Shown piece after piece: positions 10,096-18,688 of a stretch of DNA of 64,000 bases. This stretch comes from DASVNK01 sp964478815 (lineage in GTDB: Bacteria; Verrucomicrobiota; Verrucomicrobiia; Limisphaerales; SXQI01), in NCBI GenBank assembly GCA_964478815.1, contig CAYZKY010000007.1, positions 15,236 through 79,235 of the forward strand, given 5' to 3'. The translations under genes and the position numbers were made by a program. The notes under the pieces were generated by a model, which had not been told where the DNA came from, ran no database searches, and saw only the letters and a list, made by a program, of their open reading frames with translations. How positions within the stretch are numbered: position 1 is the stretch's first letter; every line of letters begins with the position of its first letter.

Positions 10096-10535
10096 TCGAC
10101 CTATTCGTGGTGGACGCGTCTGTTGCTGTCGGCTGGGTGCATCCGAGTCAAGCGACCGGGCTCTCCACACACCTGCTTGACGAGATTGAATCAGGAGCGC
10201 GTTTCCTCGTCCCATCCCTTTGGTTTTTGGAAATCGCCAACGCCCTACTTGTCCTGCAGAGACGAAAAAGACTTAATGAAAACGAACGCCGCGCCGCCCT
10301 TTCGCGTCTTCGCCTCCTAAACCCCGTCGTTGAGGCCATTCCAGACAGACGGGTTTTCGTCGAGATTTCATCCGTCGCGTTCGATTTCGGGCTTTCGGTC
10401 TACGATGCGGTTTATCTTGATCTGGCGAAACGTCGATCACTTCCGTTCGCAACTCAGGACACGGCGTCGGAGCGGGCCGCGTCAAAGGCCGGGGTAAAGA
10501 CAATTTCGTCGAGCCTCCCCCCTTTCAAAGGATAA
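10092..10535 (+). CDS. PIN-domain ribonuclease toxin (VapC-like)
   Basis: 147 residues from a GTG start overlapping the antitoxin stop. The PIN acidic residues are in place: VVDASVAVGW (first Asp), LEIANALL (Glu), SVYDAVYLDLA (Asp) and FATQDTASERAA (fourth Asp). PIN toxins cleave RNA, often tRNA or rRNA, when the antitoxin is lost. The length fits the family, and the module looks intact. Confidence 0.85.
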   Translation: MIDLFVVDASVAVGWVHPSQATGLSTHLLDEIESGARFLVPSLWFLEIANALLVLQRRKRLNENERRAALSRLRLLNPVVEAIPDRRVFVEISSVAFDFGLSVYDAVYLDLAKRRSLPFATQDTASERAASKAGVKTISSSLPPFKG

Positions 10536-10596
10536 CCTTTCGGTTCTTCGACGTTTTCAGTGGAATGAAATGGAATGGGGATTTTAGTTTGGCTGG

Positions 10597-11416
10597 GTGC
10601 CGATAGAGACGTTTCATCAGTTGCTTGGGCTGGACGAGTGCTGGCGTGTCATCGCCGCGAGCTACGAGGATAAAGAGAACCGCTTCGTGATCTGCGTCGA
10701 GGAGACGCCGCACTTGTGGGAGGCGGAGACGAGACGGGGCGGCTGGGAGGTCAGTTGCTATGACCCTGTCGAGCCACGGGAGTGGCGGCATTTGAATGTG
10801 TTCGACAAGGAGGCGGTGATCCACTGCCGGCGGCCCCGCGGGCGCTACGTGGACCCGCACGGCTCCGCCCAAAGCCGGGAACAGGTGTACCGGGTGAAGC
10901 CGCCGTGGGAGGGCCAAAGCAAACACTTCCCCGGGAATTTGAAGCGTTTGCCCTGACGCTCCTGCGCGAGATGCCGGTCAAGAAAGCCGGGGAGATCCTG
11001 GGGGAAACAGACTCGCGCCTCTGGCGGATGCTCTTTTTGCATGTGCGGGCGGCGCACGCCGCGTCGGAGTGGGAGGTCGTCTGGGTGGGGGCGGATGAAA
11101 TGAGCATCCGCAAGGGGCACAACGACCTCACGGTGTTTGCCGATCTGAGGCACAAGCAAGTGATTGACGCGACCGAAGGAAAGGGTGCCGAGACGTGGGA
11201 AAGCTTTGTGGCTGAGATGGAAGCGCCCCATGCGCATTCGAAACAGGTCACCCAGGCCGCGATCGACATGAGCCCGGCCTACCTCAAGGGGGTGAAGGAG
11301 AATCTCGGCAATGCGGAGATTGTCTTCGATAAATTTCATGTCGTCGCCCAGGGGAACGGAGGCGTGGACAAAGTCCGCCGGGCTGAAGCTCAGGCCAGCG
11401 AGGCTGCCCGGTGCGC
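10597..11416 (+). pseudogene. ISL3-family transposase remnant, frameshifted and truncated
   Basis: Frame 1 (10597-10956) carries the N-terminal part (EWRHLNVFDKEAVIHCRRPRG, RVKPPWEGQSKHFP). The rest continues in another frame (REFEAFALTLLREMPVKKAG, then VGADEMSIRKGHNDLTVFADL and IDMSPAYLKGVKENLGNAEIVFDKFHV), typical of ISL3 DDE transposases. The shift lies at a C-run near 10930 and is consistent with loss of one base. Homology stops abruptly after VDKVRRAEA near 11416, where the reading becomes antisense RAYT sequence. The catalytic C-terminal part is missing, so this is a dead copy. Confidence 0.8.
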
Positions 11417-11694
11417 CGCAGTGGTTTCCATTCCTCATCGTCCGCTGCTTCGGCTTGGCGGCGTTGTTCGAGATTTTCTTCGAATTGAGCGCGGCCGGCG
11501 GCGCTGCCTGGCCGAATCCGGTGCTCGCCGAGCAGCCGGTCCGTCCGCATCCAGGCGGGACGGTGCTTCGGCGCGGAAAGATACCAAACCAGGCTGCTCC
11601 AGGGATAGCTCAGCAGGCGCTCTTCCGTGCCCAGCAGCTTGGCGCGCGACGGATTGAGATGGACGTAATCGCAAACGGTTCGCAAGTAACCGGT
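11417..11694 (-). pseudogene. RAYT transposase, C-terminal fragment
   Basis: On the minus strand the sequence reads GYLRTVCDYVHLNPSRAKLL, then LLSYPWSSLVWYLSAPKHRP and finally EEWKPLRR, the conserved C-terminal half of RAYT transposases. It ends at the ISL3 junction near 11417. It is the part missing from the plus-strand fragment at 9128-9466, so one RAYT gene may have been split and inverted, or these may be two separate relics. Confidence 0.7.
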
Positions 11695-11751
11695 CCCGCT
11701 GACCTAACTACCGCTGTAACTCCACATAACGGCTTTAGTGACAATCATTGA

Positions 11752-11782
11752 ATGCAAACCTACGATAATGGAGGGCTATCGG
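11752..11782. repeat. Partial copy of the TACGATAATGG operator-like element
   Basis: The block atgcaaacctacgataatgg is nearly identical to 12531-12550, and the two copies bracket the DUF5615/DUF433 pair. The right arm here is degenerate (gggctatcgg). It could be the operator of a lost toxin-antitoxin module or one of two recombination sites. Confidence 0.5.
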
Positions 11783-11831
11783 CAAAAAGGGGATCTATTG
11801 GGGGCGACAGAGAGTGGGCCAGCAAAACTGT

Positions 11832-12185
11832 TCAGCCCGTTCTTCGAATGCGCAGCAAACCCGGGGAAATGACCGTGAAAGATTTTGAAAGACCTTCGGT
11901 ATGCCTGCTCAGCGCTTCGGATACAACTGCTGCCTTTTGAGAAGCGGTTATTCCTTCGAGGCGGATAAGGATGACACCTGCGTGAATGCGCCGCAGTCGA
12001 ACAATCAATTCCCCGAAGTCTTTGTCGGTTGTGAGCAGGAGAGCTTCCTCCTGATTGGCTCGCAAAAGAACCTCGTCGTCGGTGATGCCGGGATCGACCT
12101 CCGCAACGTAAACAACCTCGTGACCGTCCGCGCGAAGACGGTTGACGATTTGAACGTCAACTCCTTCGTCGGCGAGCAGTTTCAT
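11832..12185 (-). CDS. DUF5615 PIN-like toxin
   Basis: 117 residues. It begins MKLLADEGVDVQIVNRLRADGHEV and contains TTDKDFGELIVRLR, the hallmarks of the DUF5615 PIN-like family in which the acidic residues of the first strand and the DKDF motif build the nuclease site. Its ATG overlaps the TGA of the upstream DUF433 gene, so the pair is translationally coupled. Family knowledge: DUF433-DUF5615 pairs are predicted type II toxin-antitoxin systems. It appears intact. Confidence 0.85.
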   Translation of the reverse strand: MKLLADEGVDVQIVNRLRADGHEVVYVAEVDPGITDDEVLLRANQEEALLLTTDKDFGELIVRLRRIHAGVILIRLEGITASQKAAVVSEALSRHTEGLSKSFTVISPGLLRIRRTG

Positions 12186-12415
12186 GCCGCTTTCACAGGA
12201 ATTGGATAAACCACGTCCGCTCGGAGTGCGCCTGCGGCGAATGTCAGAGCCGCGAGAATCCCATCTCGCGTTAGCCGAGGATGTGACTTCAACACTGCGT
12301 CCAGGGTTTCACCGGCCCCAAGCCGGTCGAGAATTGATTCTACAGTAATGCGAGTGCCCGCGATCACAGGCTTACCCATCATTATGGCCGGATTCGATTC
12401 GATTTTCTGAGTCAT
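12182..12415 (-). CDS. DUF433 antitoxin
   Basis: 77 residues from the ATG at 12415 (MTQKIESNPAIMMGKPVIAG). An ORF reaching up to 12499 exists, but the family start fits 12415. The conserved core is PVIAGTRITVESILDRLGAG followed by a helix-turn-helix-like region. It overlaps the toxin gene by 4 bp. An inverted repeat about 125 bp upstream (12539-12563) may be its operator. Confidence 0.85.
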   Translation of the reverse strand: MTQKIESNPAIMMGKPVIAGTRITVESILDRLGAGETLDAVLKSHPRLTRDGILAALTFAAGALRADVVYPIPVKAA

Positions 12416-12538
12416 ACTGACTATTGTCGCAAAATCCACGGAAGATTGCAACTTGATCAGAGAATCTTTGAAGGACAGGCCTTTTTGCCCTAATTGCAAA
12501 CCGGGCTGCGGCCTCGCGATTCGGCCTCAAATGCAAAC

Positions 12539-12563
12539 TTACGATAATGGTAGATTATCGTAA
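12539..12563. promoter_or_regulatory. Perfect inverted repeat between the DUF433 gene and the integrase gene
   Basis: TTACGATAAT, a 5-nt spacer (ggtag), then ATTATCGTAA: 10-bp perfect arms. It sits between two divergently read genes (DUF433 leftward, recombinase rightward at 12658). It may be a dimeric-repressor operator, or a core site for the neighbouring tyrosine recombinase, which typically uses inverted arms around a short spacer. Confidence 0.55.
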
Positions 12564-12657
12564 GATAGGGGAGCTAATACCTCTTCCGGCCATCGGATTT
12601 TCGTGCTAGCCTTACCCCATCGAGAACACCGGCGTTCTCGTTTTTAAGGCAAAGGTC

Positions 12658-13626
12658 ATGGGGGAGAATCCCGCGAAAACTCATTCGGATGACACCTCCC
12701 CATCCCTGGACGACCTTCTCGCCGAAGCCCAGGCCGCGGCGAAAGCTTCTATCCCCCCGAACACGGCCAGAGCCTACCGGACGGACTGGAAGGATTTTCA
12801 AGCATTCTGCGCACGGCAAAAGCTTTCGGTATTGCCCGCGCGCCCGGAAACAGTTTGTGCTTATCTGGCCGCTCGCGCGCGGCGACACAAAGTGTCAACC
12901 ATCCGCCGCCGGCTCACGGTCATCGGCAAGGTGCATCGGATTCGTGGCGTCCAGAATCCTCTGGATGACATGCGGGTCAAACAGACCTGGCGCGGCATCC
13001 TCCGGCAACACCGCACGGTCGAGGCCCAAAAATCTCCTGCTCTTCTTCGTGACCTTCAAGCAATTTCCGGTGCCTTGGATAAGAGCCTCGCCGGGATTCG
13101 CGACCGCGCCATCATTCTTCTGGGCTTTGCCGGCGCGATGCGCCGTTCGGAGTTGGTCGCCCTCGATGTCAGCAGCATGGAACAAGCGGAAGAAGGCTTG
13201 GTGGTCTACATCGCTCGCAGCAAAACCGATCAGTCGGGTGCGGGACGCAAAATCGGAGTTCCTTTTGGACAAAATCCCCTCACCTGCCCTGTGCGAGCCG
13301 TTCTCGAATGGCTGAAGGTTTCGCAGATTTCCGGGGAAGCCCTCTTTCGCAAGGTCAATCGTCATGGGCGTCTCGAAGGGAAGCGGCTTTCGGCTCATGC
13401 CGTAGCCCTTATCGTCAAACGGGTCTTCCAACTCATCGGCAAGGCCCCGGCCTCATTCTCAGGTCATTCCCTCCGGGCGGGCCTGGCCACCCAAGCCGCC
13501 ATGTCGGGTGCGAGCGAACGTGCGATTCAAAACCAGACGGGCCACCGGAGCCTTACCGTCCTTCGCAAATACATCCGAGACGGAAGCCTTTTCCGGGACA
13601 ACGCCGCGAAAAAGACGGGCCTATGA
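12658..13626 (+). CDS. Tyrosine recombinase / site-specific integrase
   Basis: 322 residues, ATG at 12658 after an AAAGG element. The N-terminal SAM-like core-binding domain (NTARAYRTDWKDFQAFCARQ) occupies about residues 35-120. The catalytic domain shows the first Arg in GFAGAMRRSELVALD, then HSLRAGLATQ (HxxR), TGHRSLTVLRKYI (His and the nucleophile Tyr). It is the only apparently complete recombinase in the window; two tails from the same subfamily lie at 24530 and 25594. It is followed at once by a VapBC module, a pairing repeated at those relics. It may move the cassette or simply be its last working copy. Confidence 0.9.
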   Translation: MGENPAKTHSDDTSPSLDDLLAEAQAAAKASIPPNTARAYRTDWKDFQAFCARQKLSVLPARPETVCAYLAARARRHKVSTIRRRLTVIGKVHRIRGVQNPLDDMRVKQTWRGILRQHRTVEAQKSPALLRDLQAISGALDKSLAGIRDRAIILLGFAGAMRRSELVALDVSSMEQAEEGLVVYIARSKTDQSGAGRKIGVPFGQNPLTCPVRAVLEWLKVSQISGEALFRKVNRHGRLEGKRLSAHAVALIVKRVFQLIGKAPASFSGHSLRAGLATQAAMSGASERAIQNQTGHRSLTVLRKYIRDGSLFRDNAAKKTGL

Positions 13627-13657
13627 AGCTTGGTTGCCCCGTATCGATGGGGCACTG

Positions 13658-13686
13658 TTGCCAGATCAGATGGCATCTGATATTAT
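13658..13686 (+). promoter_or_regulatory. Promoter with embedded palindromic operator of the vapBC pair
   Basis: TTGCCA (13658-13663), a 17-bp spacer and TATTAT (13681-13686). The palindrome ATCAGATggcATCTGAT (13665-13681) fills the spacer, so repressor binding would block polymerase. The expected start of transcription falls at or next to the ATG at 13693, suggesting a leaderless antitoxin message. A degenerate copy of this promoter occurs at 25795-25821. Confidence 0.65.
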
Positions 13687-13692
13687 GAACTC

Positions 13693-13968
13693 ATGAAGAC
13701 ACTCAACGTTACCGAAGTCGCGCGCAATTTCCGCCGGGTCATTGATGACATCGAGCGAGAGCAGGAAGAGATTGTGCTGGTGCGCAATCACCGCCAGGTG
13801 GCCCGCCTCGTGCCGGAACCACCCGGTCAAACAGCGGATCAGGTGCTCGGCGATTTGTATCGCAAGTTGGACGACGCCACGGCCGACGCGTTGCTTGAGT
13901 CGCTCGCCAAGACCCGCCGGGCCAAGGGCGGGACCCTCGCAAACCTGCGCAACCCATGGGATATCTGA
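13693..13968 (+). CDS. vapB: Phd/YefM-type antitoxin (VapB)
   Basis: 91 residues. The N-terminus MKTLNVTEVARNFRRVIDDI and IVLVRNHRQVARLVPEPP is typical of the Phd/YefM DNA-binding fold; the C-terminal half would wrap the toxin. It overlaps the following PIN gene by 13 bp. Its promoter spacer carries a perfect palindrome, consistent with autorepression. It lies 66 bp after the integrase stop. Confidence 0.85.
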   Translation: MKTLNVTEVARNFRRVIDDIEREQEEIVLVRNHRQVARLVPEPPGQTADQVLGDLYRKLDDATADALLESLAKTRRAKGGTLANLRNPWDI

Positions 13969-14378
13969 TCGACACCAATATCTGGGTCGCTATTGAAAGG
14001 GGTGTGCTGAGCGCCGCCGACATCCATGCGATCACCCGGCAGGAGCCCGTCTATGTCTCCCCCATCAATCTCGCTGAACTGCGCTACGGCATTGAACTCA
14101 TGACCGACGTCAAGTTGCGGCAGCGGGCCGAAGCCATGCTCCGGCGCATGCGGCGCAAGCCCCTCCTGCGCATTACCGGAGAAACCGCCGAAGTTTTCGG
14201 GGGTCTCGCGGGCCAATTGACTCGGACGGGACGCGGGCCACAATTTCGCACTCAAGATTTATGGCTGGCCGCTCAGGCGATCCAACGGGACTACACTCTT
14301 TTAACGGCCAATCCCAAAGACTTTCGCGACGTCCCTGGATTGCGCTTGGTGGAAATCAGCCTCCCTCGAAAGGATTGA
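13956..14378 (+). CDS. vapC: PIN-domain ribonuclease toxin (VapC)
   Basis: 140 residues: MGYLIDTNIWVAIERG (first Asp), SPINLAELRYGIEL (Glu), QFRTQDLWLAAQAI (Asp) and LLTANPKDFRDVPGL (last acidic site). All PIN positions are present and the length is normal, so the pair looks functional. The last 45 codons have a close decayed relative at 25830-25972. Confidence 0.9.
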   Translation: MGYLIDTNIWVAIERGVLSAADIHAITRQEPVYVSPINLAELRYGIELMTDVKLRQRAEAMLRRMRRKPLLRITGETAEVFGGLAGQLTRTGRGPQFRTQDLWLAAQAIQRDYTLLTANPKDFRDVPGLRLVEISLPRKD

Positions 14379-14565
14379 TTCGGTTTCCAAAAATGAAGCG
14401 ACGAGTGTTGGGCCGACGATGGGGCAACGCCATCAATCCCGGCGAACCAAGTCAACCCGATGCTAAAAGCTTCCGCGAACCTCCTTCCAGTACCGAAAGC
14501 TGTCGGGAAACCTCGCGGAATTTGGCGGTGCTTCCAAGAATCGGGTGTTCCATTACCCGCCCTGA

Positions 14566-15159
14566 TCAGAGGGGCAAGTCGAGCTGAGCGCTCGGCGGAG
14601 GCGTGGCACGTTCTGCCGCGAGCCTTTCGAACATCTCCCGCTGCGTAGTCGGAAGGTCCGTTTCGCTCAATTCGAACCGGATCGCCTCAGCCTCATTCGG
14701 AGTCGTTCCGCCCGCTTGAAACTCCTGGAGCATTTGGGCATACGGCTTGTTCGAGGCAAACAATCCCCCGTCCGCGTACATAACCTTCAGGTGCCAGCGC
14801 CATTCCTCGACAGTCAAATCTGTGCCGACGAACGCCACCGCCGATCCGAGGCGATACGGCTTTCCAGCCAGTGTCACTCGTTCTCCCTCACTATGACGCG
14901 GTCCCGGGATACGCGCCGGTTCTGGACCGGCGTAGGCTGCGGCCGGGATCAGCGGATGACAGAGAGCCGAACGCCCCACCCGGCCTCCAAAACTGGTGTA
15001 GAACTGTCCCTGATGCTGGAAGGCTCGGACTTTCGGGAACGATTGTGCCGAATACGCGGCGGCGATATCCCCTCGCTCCATCCGCCACAGGCCCATCGCC
15101 AGGCGGCGCCAGTTCACCGTGATTTGCCGTAAACTGCTTTCTGCCCGCTCCGTCTCCAT
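14566..15159 (-). CDS. Unknown protein 'B' of a duplicated mobile block
   Basis: 197 residues. I chose the ATG at 15159 (METERAESS...) because GGGAGG lies 9 bp upstream; the longer ORF to 15291 overlaps gene A. No family was recognised. Visible features are an N-terminal amphipathic region (ITVNWRRLAMGLWRM), a basic middle and an acidic, Gln-rich C-terminus. An equally long copy at 26150-26743 has Tyr36 changed to a stop codon. It is read after gene A, 59 bp downstream, probably as one operon with A and perhaps C. Its second copy adjoins plasmid transfer genes, which suggests a plasmid-accessory role. Confidence 0.7.
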   Translation of the reverse strand: METERAESSLRQITVNWRRLAMGLWRMERGDIAAAYSAQSFPKVRAFQHQGQFYTSFGGRVGRSALCHPLIPAAAYAGPEPARIPGPRHSEGERVTLAGKPYRLGSAVAFVGTDLTVEEWRWHLKVMYADGGLFASNKPYAQMLQEFQAGGTTPNEAEAIRFELSETDLPTTQREMFERLAAERATPPPSAQLDLPL

Positions 15160-15218
15160 GAATGCCTGCCTCCCATTAAGTGGTATAGGACAAGAGGGCG
15201 GCGACATCAATGGGCTGA

Positions 15219-15812
15219 TTATAACGGGGTGGCATCGACCTCCCTTTTCGCGTTGTTCCGGCAGTGCTGGATGATTTGGGAGAGCGGCCATTCCCAGGTG
15301 TATTCCAGGAAGGGACGTTCGCTGAAAGCCGCCCAGAGCTGTTCGAAGAGTCCTCCCACCTCACTTACGCCGAGGTCCGCCGTGTCGAACCCCGCCTCGA
15401 ACTCCTCCTGCGCGTCCATCAACTTCGCTTCGCCGTAAGCGCAGGCGGCGTCGCGCAAAGCGTTTAGTTCGTCCCGCCGCTCCCGGAGTGGGCGCAGACC
15501 CGAGCGTCGATGCGAACGCTTGATTTCTGCTGCGGCCTCATCGAGCCGGTGGAGTGCTTGGCCGATCTCATGACCGATTTCCTCCGCTGTCACCCAGCAC
15601 GCCTCCCAGAAAGCGGCCAAGTCGCGAGGCGTTGTCTCCGGTTTGAACTGAAAGGTGCTTAAGCCCTTCGCCTCGAACCGTGCGATTACCCAGGCCAGAT
15701 CGATTCGAGAGGACTCGGACGGCCCGGGTTTCCCCGAAAACAACTCCATCTGTTCGAATGAGGGCAAGGAACTTTCGATGATCGCTCCACAAGATTGTCG
15801 TCCCATCTCCAT
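15219..15812 (-). CDS. Unknown protein 'A' of a duplicated mobile block
   Basis: 197 residues, unrecognised. The middle is strongly helical and charged (about residues 80-130, LHRLDEAAAEIKRSHRRSG and ERRDELNALRDAACAY), likely coiled coil. The C-terminus is aromatic (FLEYTWEWPLSQIIQHCR). Its decayed relative at 27255-27884 shares ELLWSAYSDR-like and EYTWNWPLS segments. No signal peptide or membrane segment is visible. The conserved pairing A then B in both copies suggests they work together. Confidence 0.7.
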   Translation of the reverse strand: MEMGRQSCGAIIESSLPSFEQMELFSGKPGPSESSRIDLAWVIARFEAKGLSTFQFKPETTPRDLAAFWEACWVTAEEIGHEIGQALHRLDEAAAEIKRSHRRSGLRPLRERRDELNALRDAACAYGEAKLMDAQEEFEAGFDTADLGVSEVGGLFEQLWAAFSERPFLEYTWEWPLSQIIQHCRNNAKREVDATPL

Positions 15813-15955
15813 GCCTTTCCCCTTGGGCGTGTGCCAGTCTTTTCCGCTCGATTTCTGGGGGCACGCCTTTCTCAGCTCTTTCCCCTTTCGTCCAGGAGCA
15901 GGCCCGTAACCGCCCCGCTATCCGTCGGTTGGTCAGGGCCGGGTCGCATCCGATG

Positions 15956-16369
15956 CTAGACTTTCACACAGGGACCGGCCACCCGTTCGTACAAATCCAA
16001 AAGCCTGGCCAGATCGTTTCGGGTCAAGATCTGGCACGGTGCCTGCGCTTCGATGGTTTGGCGCGGAACGGTGCTGCAAAGGAGGAGAAGCTGAAAAATC
16101 TCTCGCAACGCCGGCAGGCTGAACATTCGTTGGTCCGTGAATAGTTGGTAAACTCCGGCCATGTTTTCCCAAATCTTGATCTCGTTTTCCGGGTGCAGGT
16201 CGCGTTGGAAATCCTCAAGCCAATGCGATAAGGGCTCTGGCCGCACCGCCTCGAATATCTTCGCCACGCTCTCGATTCGACGGACCAGTACTGGCGGTAG
16301 AGACGCATGCAGGACCGGTCCTTTTTCCTGCTGCGGAATGGGTAATTTGCGCCGTGGTCTTCTTCCCAT
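15956..16369 (-). CDS. Unknown small protein 'C'
   Basis: 137 residues from the ATG at 16369 (MGRRPRRKLPIPQQEK); the ORF extends to 16501 with a less protein-like N-terminus. A basic N-terminus is followed by a helical body (IWENMAGVYQLFTDQRMFS, REIFQLLLLCSTVP). Family not recognised. It is upstream of genes A and B on the same strand with a 143-bp gap, so it may belong to the same transcript. No copy accompanies the second A/B block. Confidence 0.55.
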   Translation of the reverse strand: MGRRPRRKLPIPQQEKGPVLHASLPPVLVRRIESVAKIFEAVRPEPLSHWLEDFQRDLHPENEIKIWENMAGVYQLFTDQRMFSLPALREIFQLLLLCSTVPRQTIEAQAPCQILTRNDLARLLDLYERVAGPCVKV

Positions 16370-16501
16370 GCCTGATTTCCGACCTCCTGGACCTGCCTCT
16401 CCTTGCCGGTCGAGGCTACCACGATATAGGCCGACACCGCAATCGGGTGGCTTCCGCCCATAGGCAAAGCCGCACGCGGTCGGGGAACGCTTCAACGGCA
16501 T

Positions 16502-16803
16502 GTAACAAAACGCCTAGCTTGGTCTCGTCGAATTGGGTCAATTCGGCTATCTTTCGTCATGTCCTTCGGGCAAAGAGAGCGGGGCTTGCCGCCCAGAGCA
16601 TGTTTATCGGCACCTCAACGTCATGTTCAGTGTGGACGGGCGTGTCGTCATGACTCGAGTCAGTCTCGCTTTTCAAAACGCAGCGTCTTTACCGTGTCGG
16701 CCTCCGAGCACGATTCGTTCGGTCGCACCCGCGATTTCGAGACCCTCCTTGAAACAACGAATTCGTTATTGTCCGTCGCATCGCTTTCCATGAAAATCCC
16801 CCA
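16502..16803. other. Intergenic, no gene seen
   Basis: About 300 bp between gene C and the TIGR02391-like gene. Several short ORFs occur but none has protein-like composition or a family motif. It may hold divergent promoters for the flanking genes; I could not pick them out. Confidence 0.4.
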
Positions 16804-17625
16804 GTGCCCACCAACCCATCGTTTTCGCCGTCGGAGTTAGAGAGTGTCTGCAAGGTCGTTGCGGACACGGCGAACGGCATTACAGGCTCTGAAATCGGGC
16901 AAGTGCTTGCCCAATTGGGCATTCCCGATCCAGCACCGGAGTTAACAAAGTGGAAGCGATTGCTCGCAGCGTTGGACCAACAACAAAGGCGCGATAATTG
17001 CGCCAACAACGTGTTGAACCTGATTCTTCAAGTCATGAGGCCCGTGCGTTACGTGGGTAAGAATGACGTATTTGAGTCACGTCGTATCGCGCTGAACCAT
17101 GTCTTGATTTTTACCGGCTTGCAAGTCGGAATCGATGGTCAACTGCGTCGGCGTGAAGCCGCCAGCACATTAGCTCAAGCAGACGAGCGCGCCGGCCGGC
17201 TGCGCGCCGAGCTGCTGAAGCGAAATGTTCATGCAGATGTGCTTCGCTTCTGCAAAGCAGAATTACTCCAGGATAACTATTTTCATGCTGTTCTCGAGGC
17301 AACAAAGAGCCTGGCTGAGAAAATGCGAGTTCGTACCGGCCTTGGAACTGACGGATCAGAATTGGCCGACGAAGTGCTGGCTTTGGGGAAGATAGGAACG
17401 CCCTTTCTCGCTTTCAATAGTTTGAGAACCGATTCCGAACGGATGGAGCAAAAAGGGTTGCTCAACTTAATCAAGGGACTTTTCGGGACGTTTCGAAATC
17501 CGACCGCTCATTCCCCAAGAATCTCTTGGAATATGACGGAGCAAGACGCCCTCGATCTTCTGACAATGGCATCGTTTCTTCACCGGCGTTTGGACAGCGC
17601 CGCTAGGACGCCACGGACCGCGTAA
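16804..17625 (+). CDS. TIGR02391-like protein with HEPN-type motif
   Basis: 273 residues from a GTG start. The C-terminal part reads EQKGLLNLIKGLFGTFRNPTAHSPR, the signature of the TIGR02391 (Ymh) family. RNPTAH fits the Rx4-6H motif of HEPN domains, many of which are RNases in toxin-antitoxin and abortive-infection systems. The N-terminal half (about residues 8-130) is helical and unassigned. It stands alone, with tyrosine-recombinase debris immediately downstream, and is likely horizontally acquired. A defence role is inference. Confidence 0.75.
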   Translation: MPTNPSFSPSELESVCKVVADTANGITGSEIGQVLAQLGIPDPAPELTKWKRLLAALDQQQRRDNCANNVLNLILQVMRPVRYVGKNDVFESRRIALNHVLIFTGLQVGIDGQLRRREAASTLAQADERAGRLRAELLKRNVHADVLRFCKAELLQDNYFHAVLEATKSLAEKMRVRTGLGTDGSELADEVLALGKIGTPFLAFNSLRTDSERMEQKGLLNLIKGLFGTFRNPTAHSPRISWNMTEQDALDLLTMASFLHRRLDSAARTPRTA

Positions 17626-17841
17626 GCGTTGGGATGGTCGACAGCTTTGCGTCCAAATAATGCAGGATCGTTCGGGCGCTGTTAATGGCAAGCATCGCCT
17701 CTGGTTCCTCCAGGAGCGTTTCGATTGGGTGTGATACGCTGCCTCGATTGCGCAGTGGATTGAGTGCATCGAGGACGCTGGCTATCCCCCGAATCGCTCT
17801 GAAAACGTGGTCGGCATGTGGAAAAGCGGAACTAAGAACGG

Positions 17842-18688
17842 GATGTTGGTCGCCCGGAATGTATGACTGCACCTATTCTCGGGGAGCCCAGCTTCTTTGG
17901 CCCTCCGCTTCACCGCGCGAAGTTCGTCGTTCCTCGACATGGCGTTGGGAGTCAGAGTGTCAGTTTTGCCGATAGCGGAGCGAAAGAGCGGAGTCTTTCT
18001 TCTCCTCGGCAATGCCGACGGGCTCAATGTAGGCACCAACGTACGCCACTGCGTTATGGTGCGCGGGCACTTCGTGAAACTTTCCGTCCTTCTCGTGCAT
18101 CCGGAACCACCAGCGTTTGCTGTTTTGGTCATAGTCGCTGACGCGCATCCCGACCACGGTCGAGACGCGGACGAAGCTGAACACCATAGCGGCGATGAGC
18201 GCTCGGTCTCGAAGACCGACAACCGTTGAGGTGTCGATACGATCGAGGAGCTTCCGGGCATCGTCGGGGGACAGCACCGGCGTTTTTCCTTATTCGAAAG
18301 CATGCTTCGGCTCTCGGACAGAAGCGGCCGGGTTCATCGGCATGACTTGGCCGATGACCAACCAATGGAAAAGCATCCGAATGGCGGCGAGGTGTTGCTT
18401 CACAGACGGCGCGGCGAGCTCACGACCGAGCTCCTCGACGTAGCTCGCAACAAGAAACGGCTGGAGCTGTTGCCGCGAGATCCGTTTCTCGTCGCACCAA
18501 TCGCAAAACCTGGAGACAGCGGCCGCGTACGCGGATCGGGTGTTCCGGTTTCGGATATTGGCAGTGAAAAACTCAACGAACCGCCTGGCAGCGTTTTCGC
18601 CGGCGTCGGCGATGACTGCTGGGAACGGCCGGCCGGCGAAGGTGACTTCGCGCGATCCGTTCTTTTCACTGACGGCTGCATTTGTCAT
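17842..18688 (-). pseudogene. Tyrosine recombinase pseudogene
   Basis: The minus strand reads an N-terminal SAM-like domain (RNRNTRSAYAAAVSRFCDWC), a stop codon in place of a residue just before GKTPVLSPDDARKLLDRID, a catalytic-domain start (RDRALIAAMVFSFVRV), a frameshift near 18000, and a tail ending at GLPENRCSHTFRATNI. The end with the final HxxR, His and Tyr region is missing. It belongs to a different recombinase subfamily from the intact one at 12658; the relic at 22910 is from this same subfamily. Confidence 0.8.

Noticed and set aside
10900..10950. Programmed frameshift in the ISL3 transposase at CCCCGGG
   Set aside because: ISL3 transposases are not normally made by frameshifting and the gene is truncated, so simple decay is likelier.
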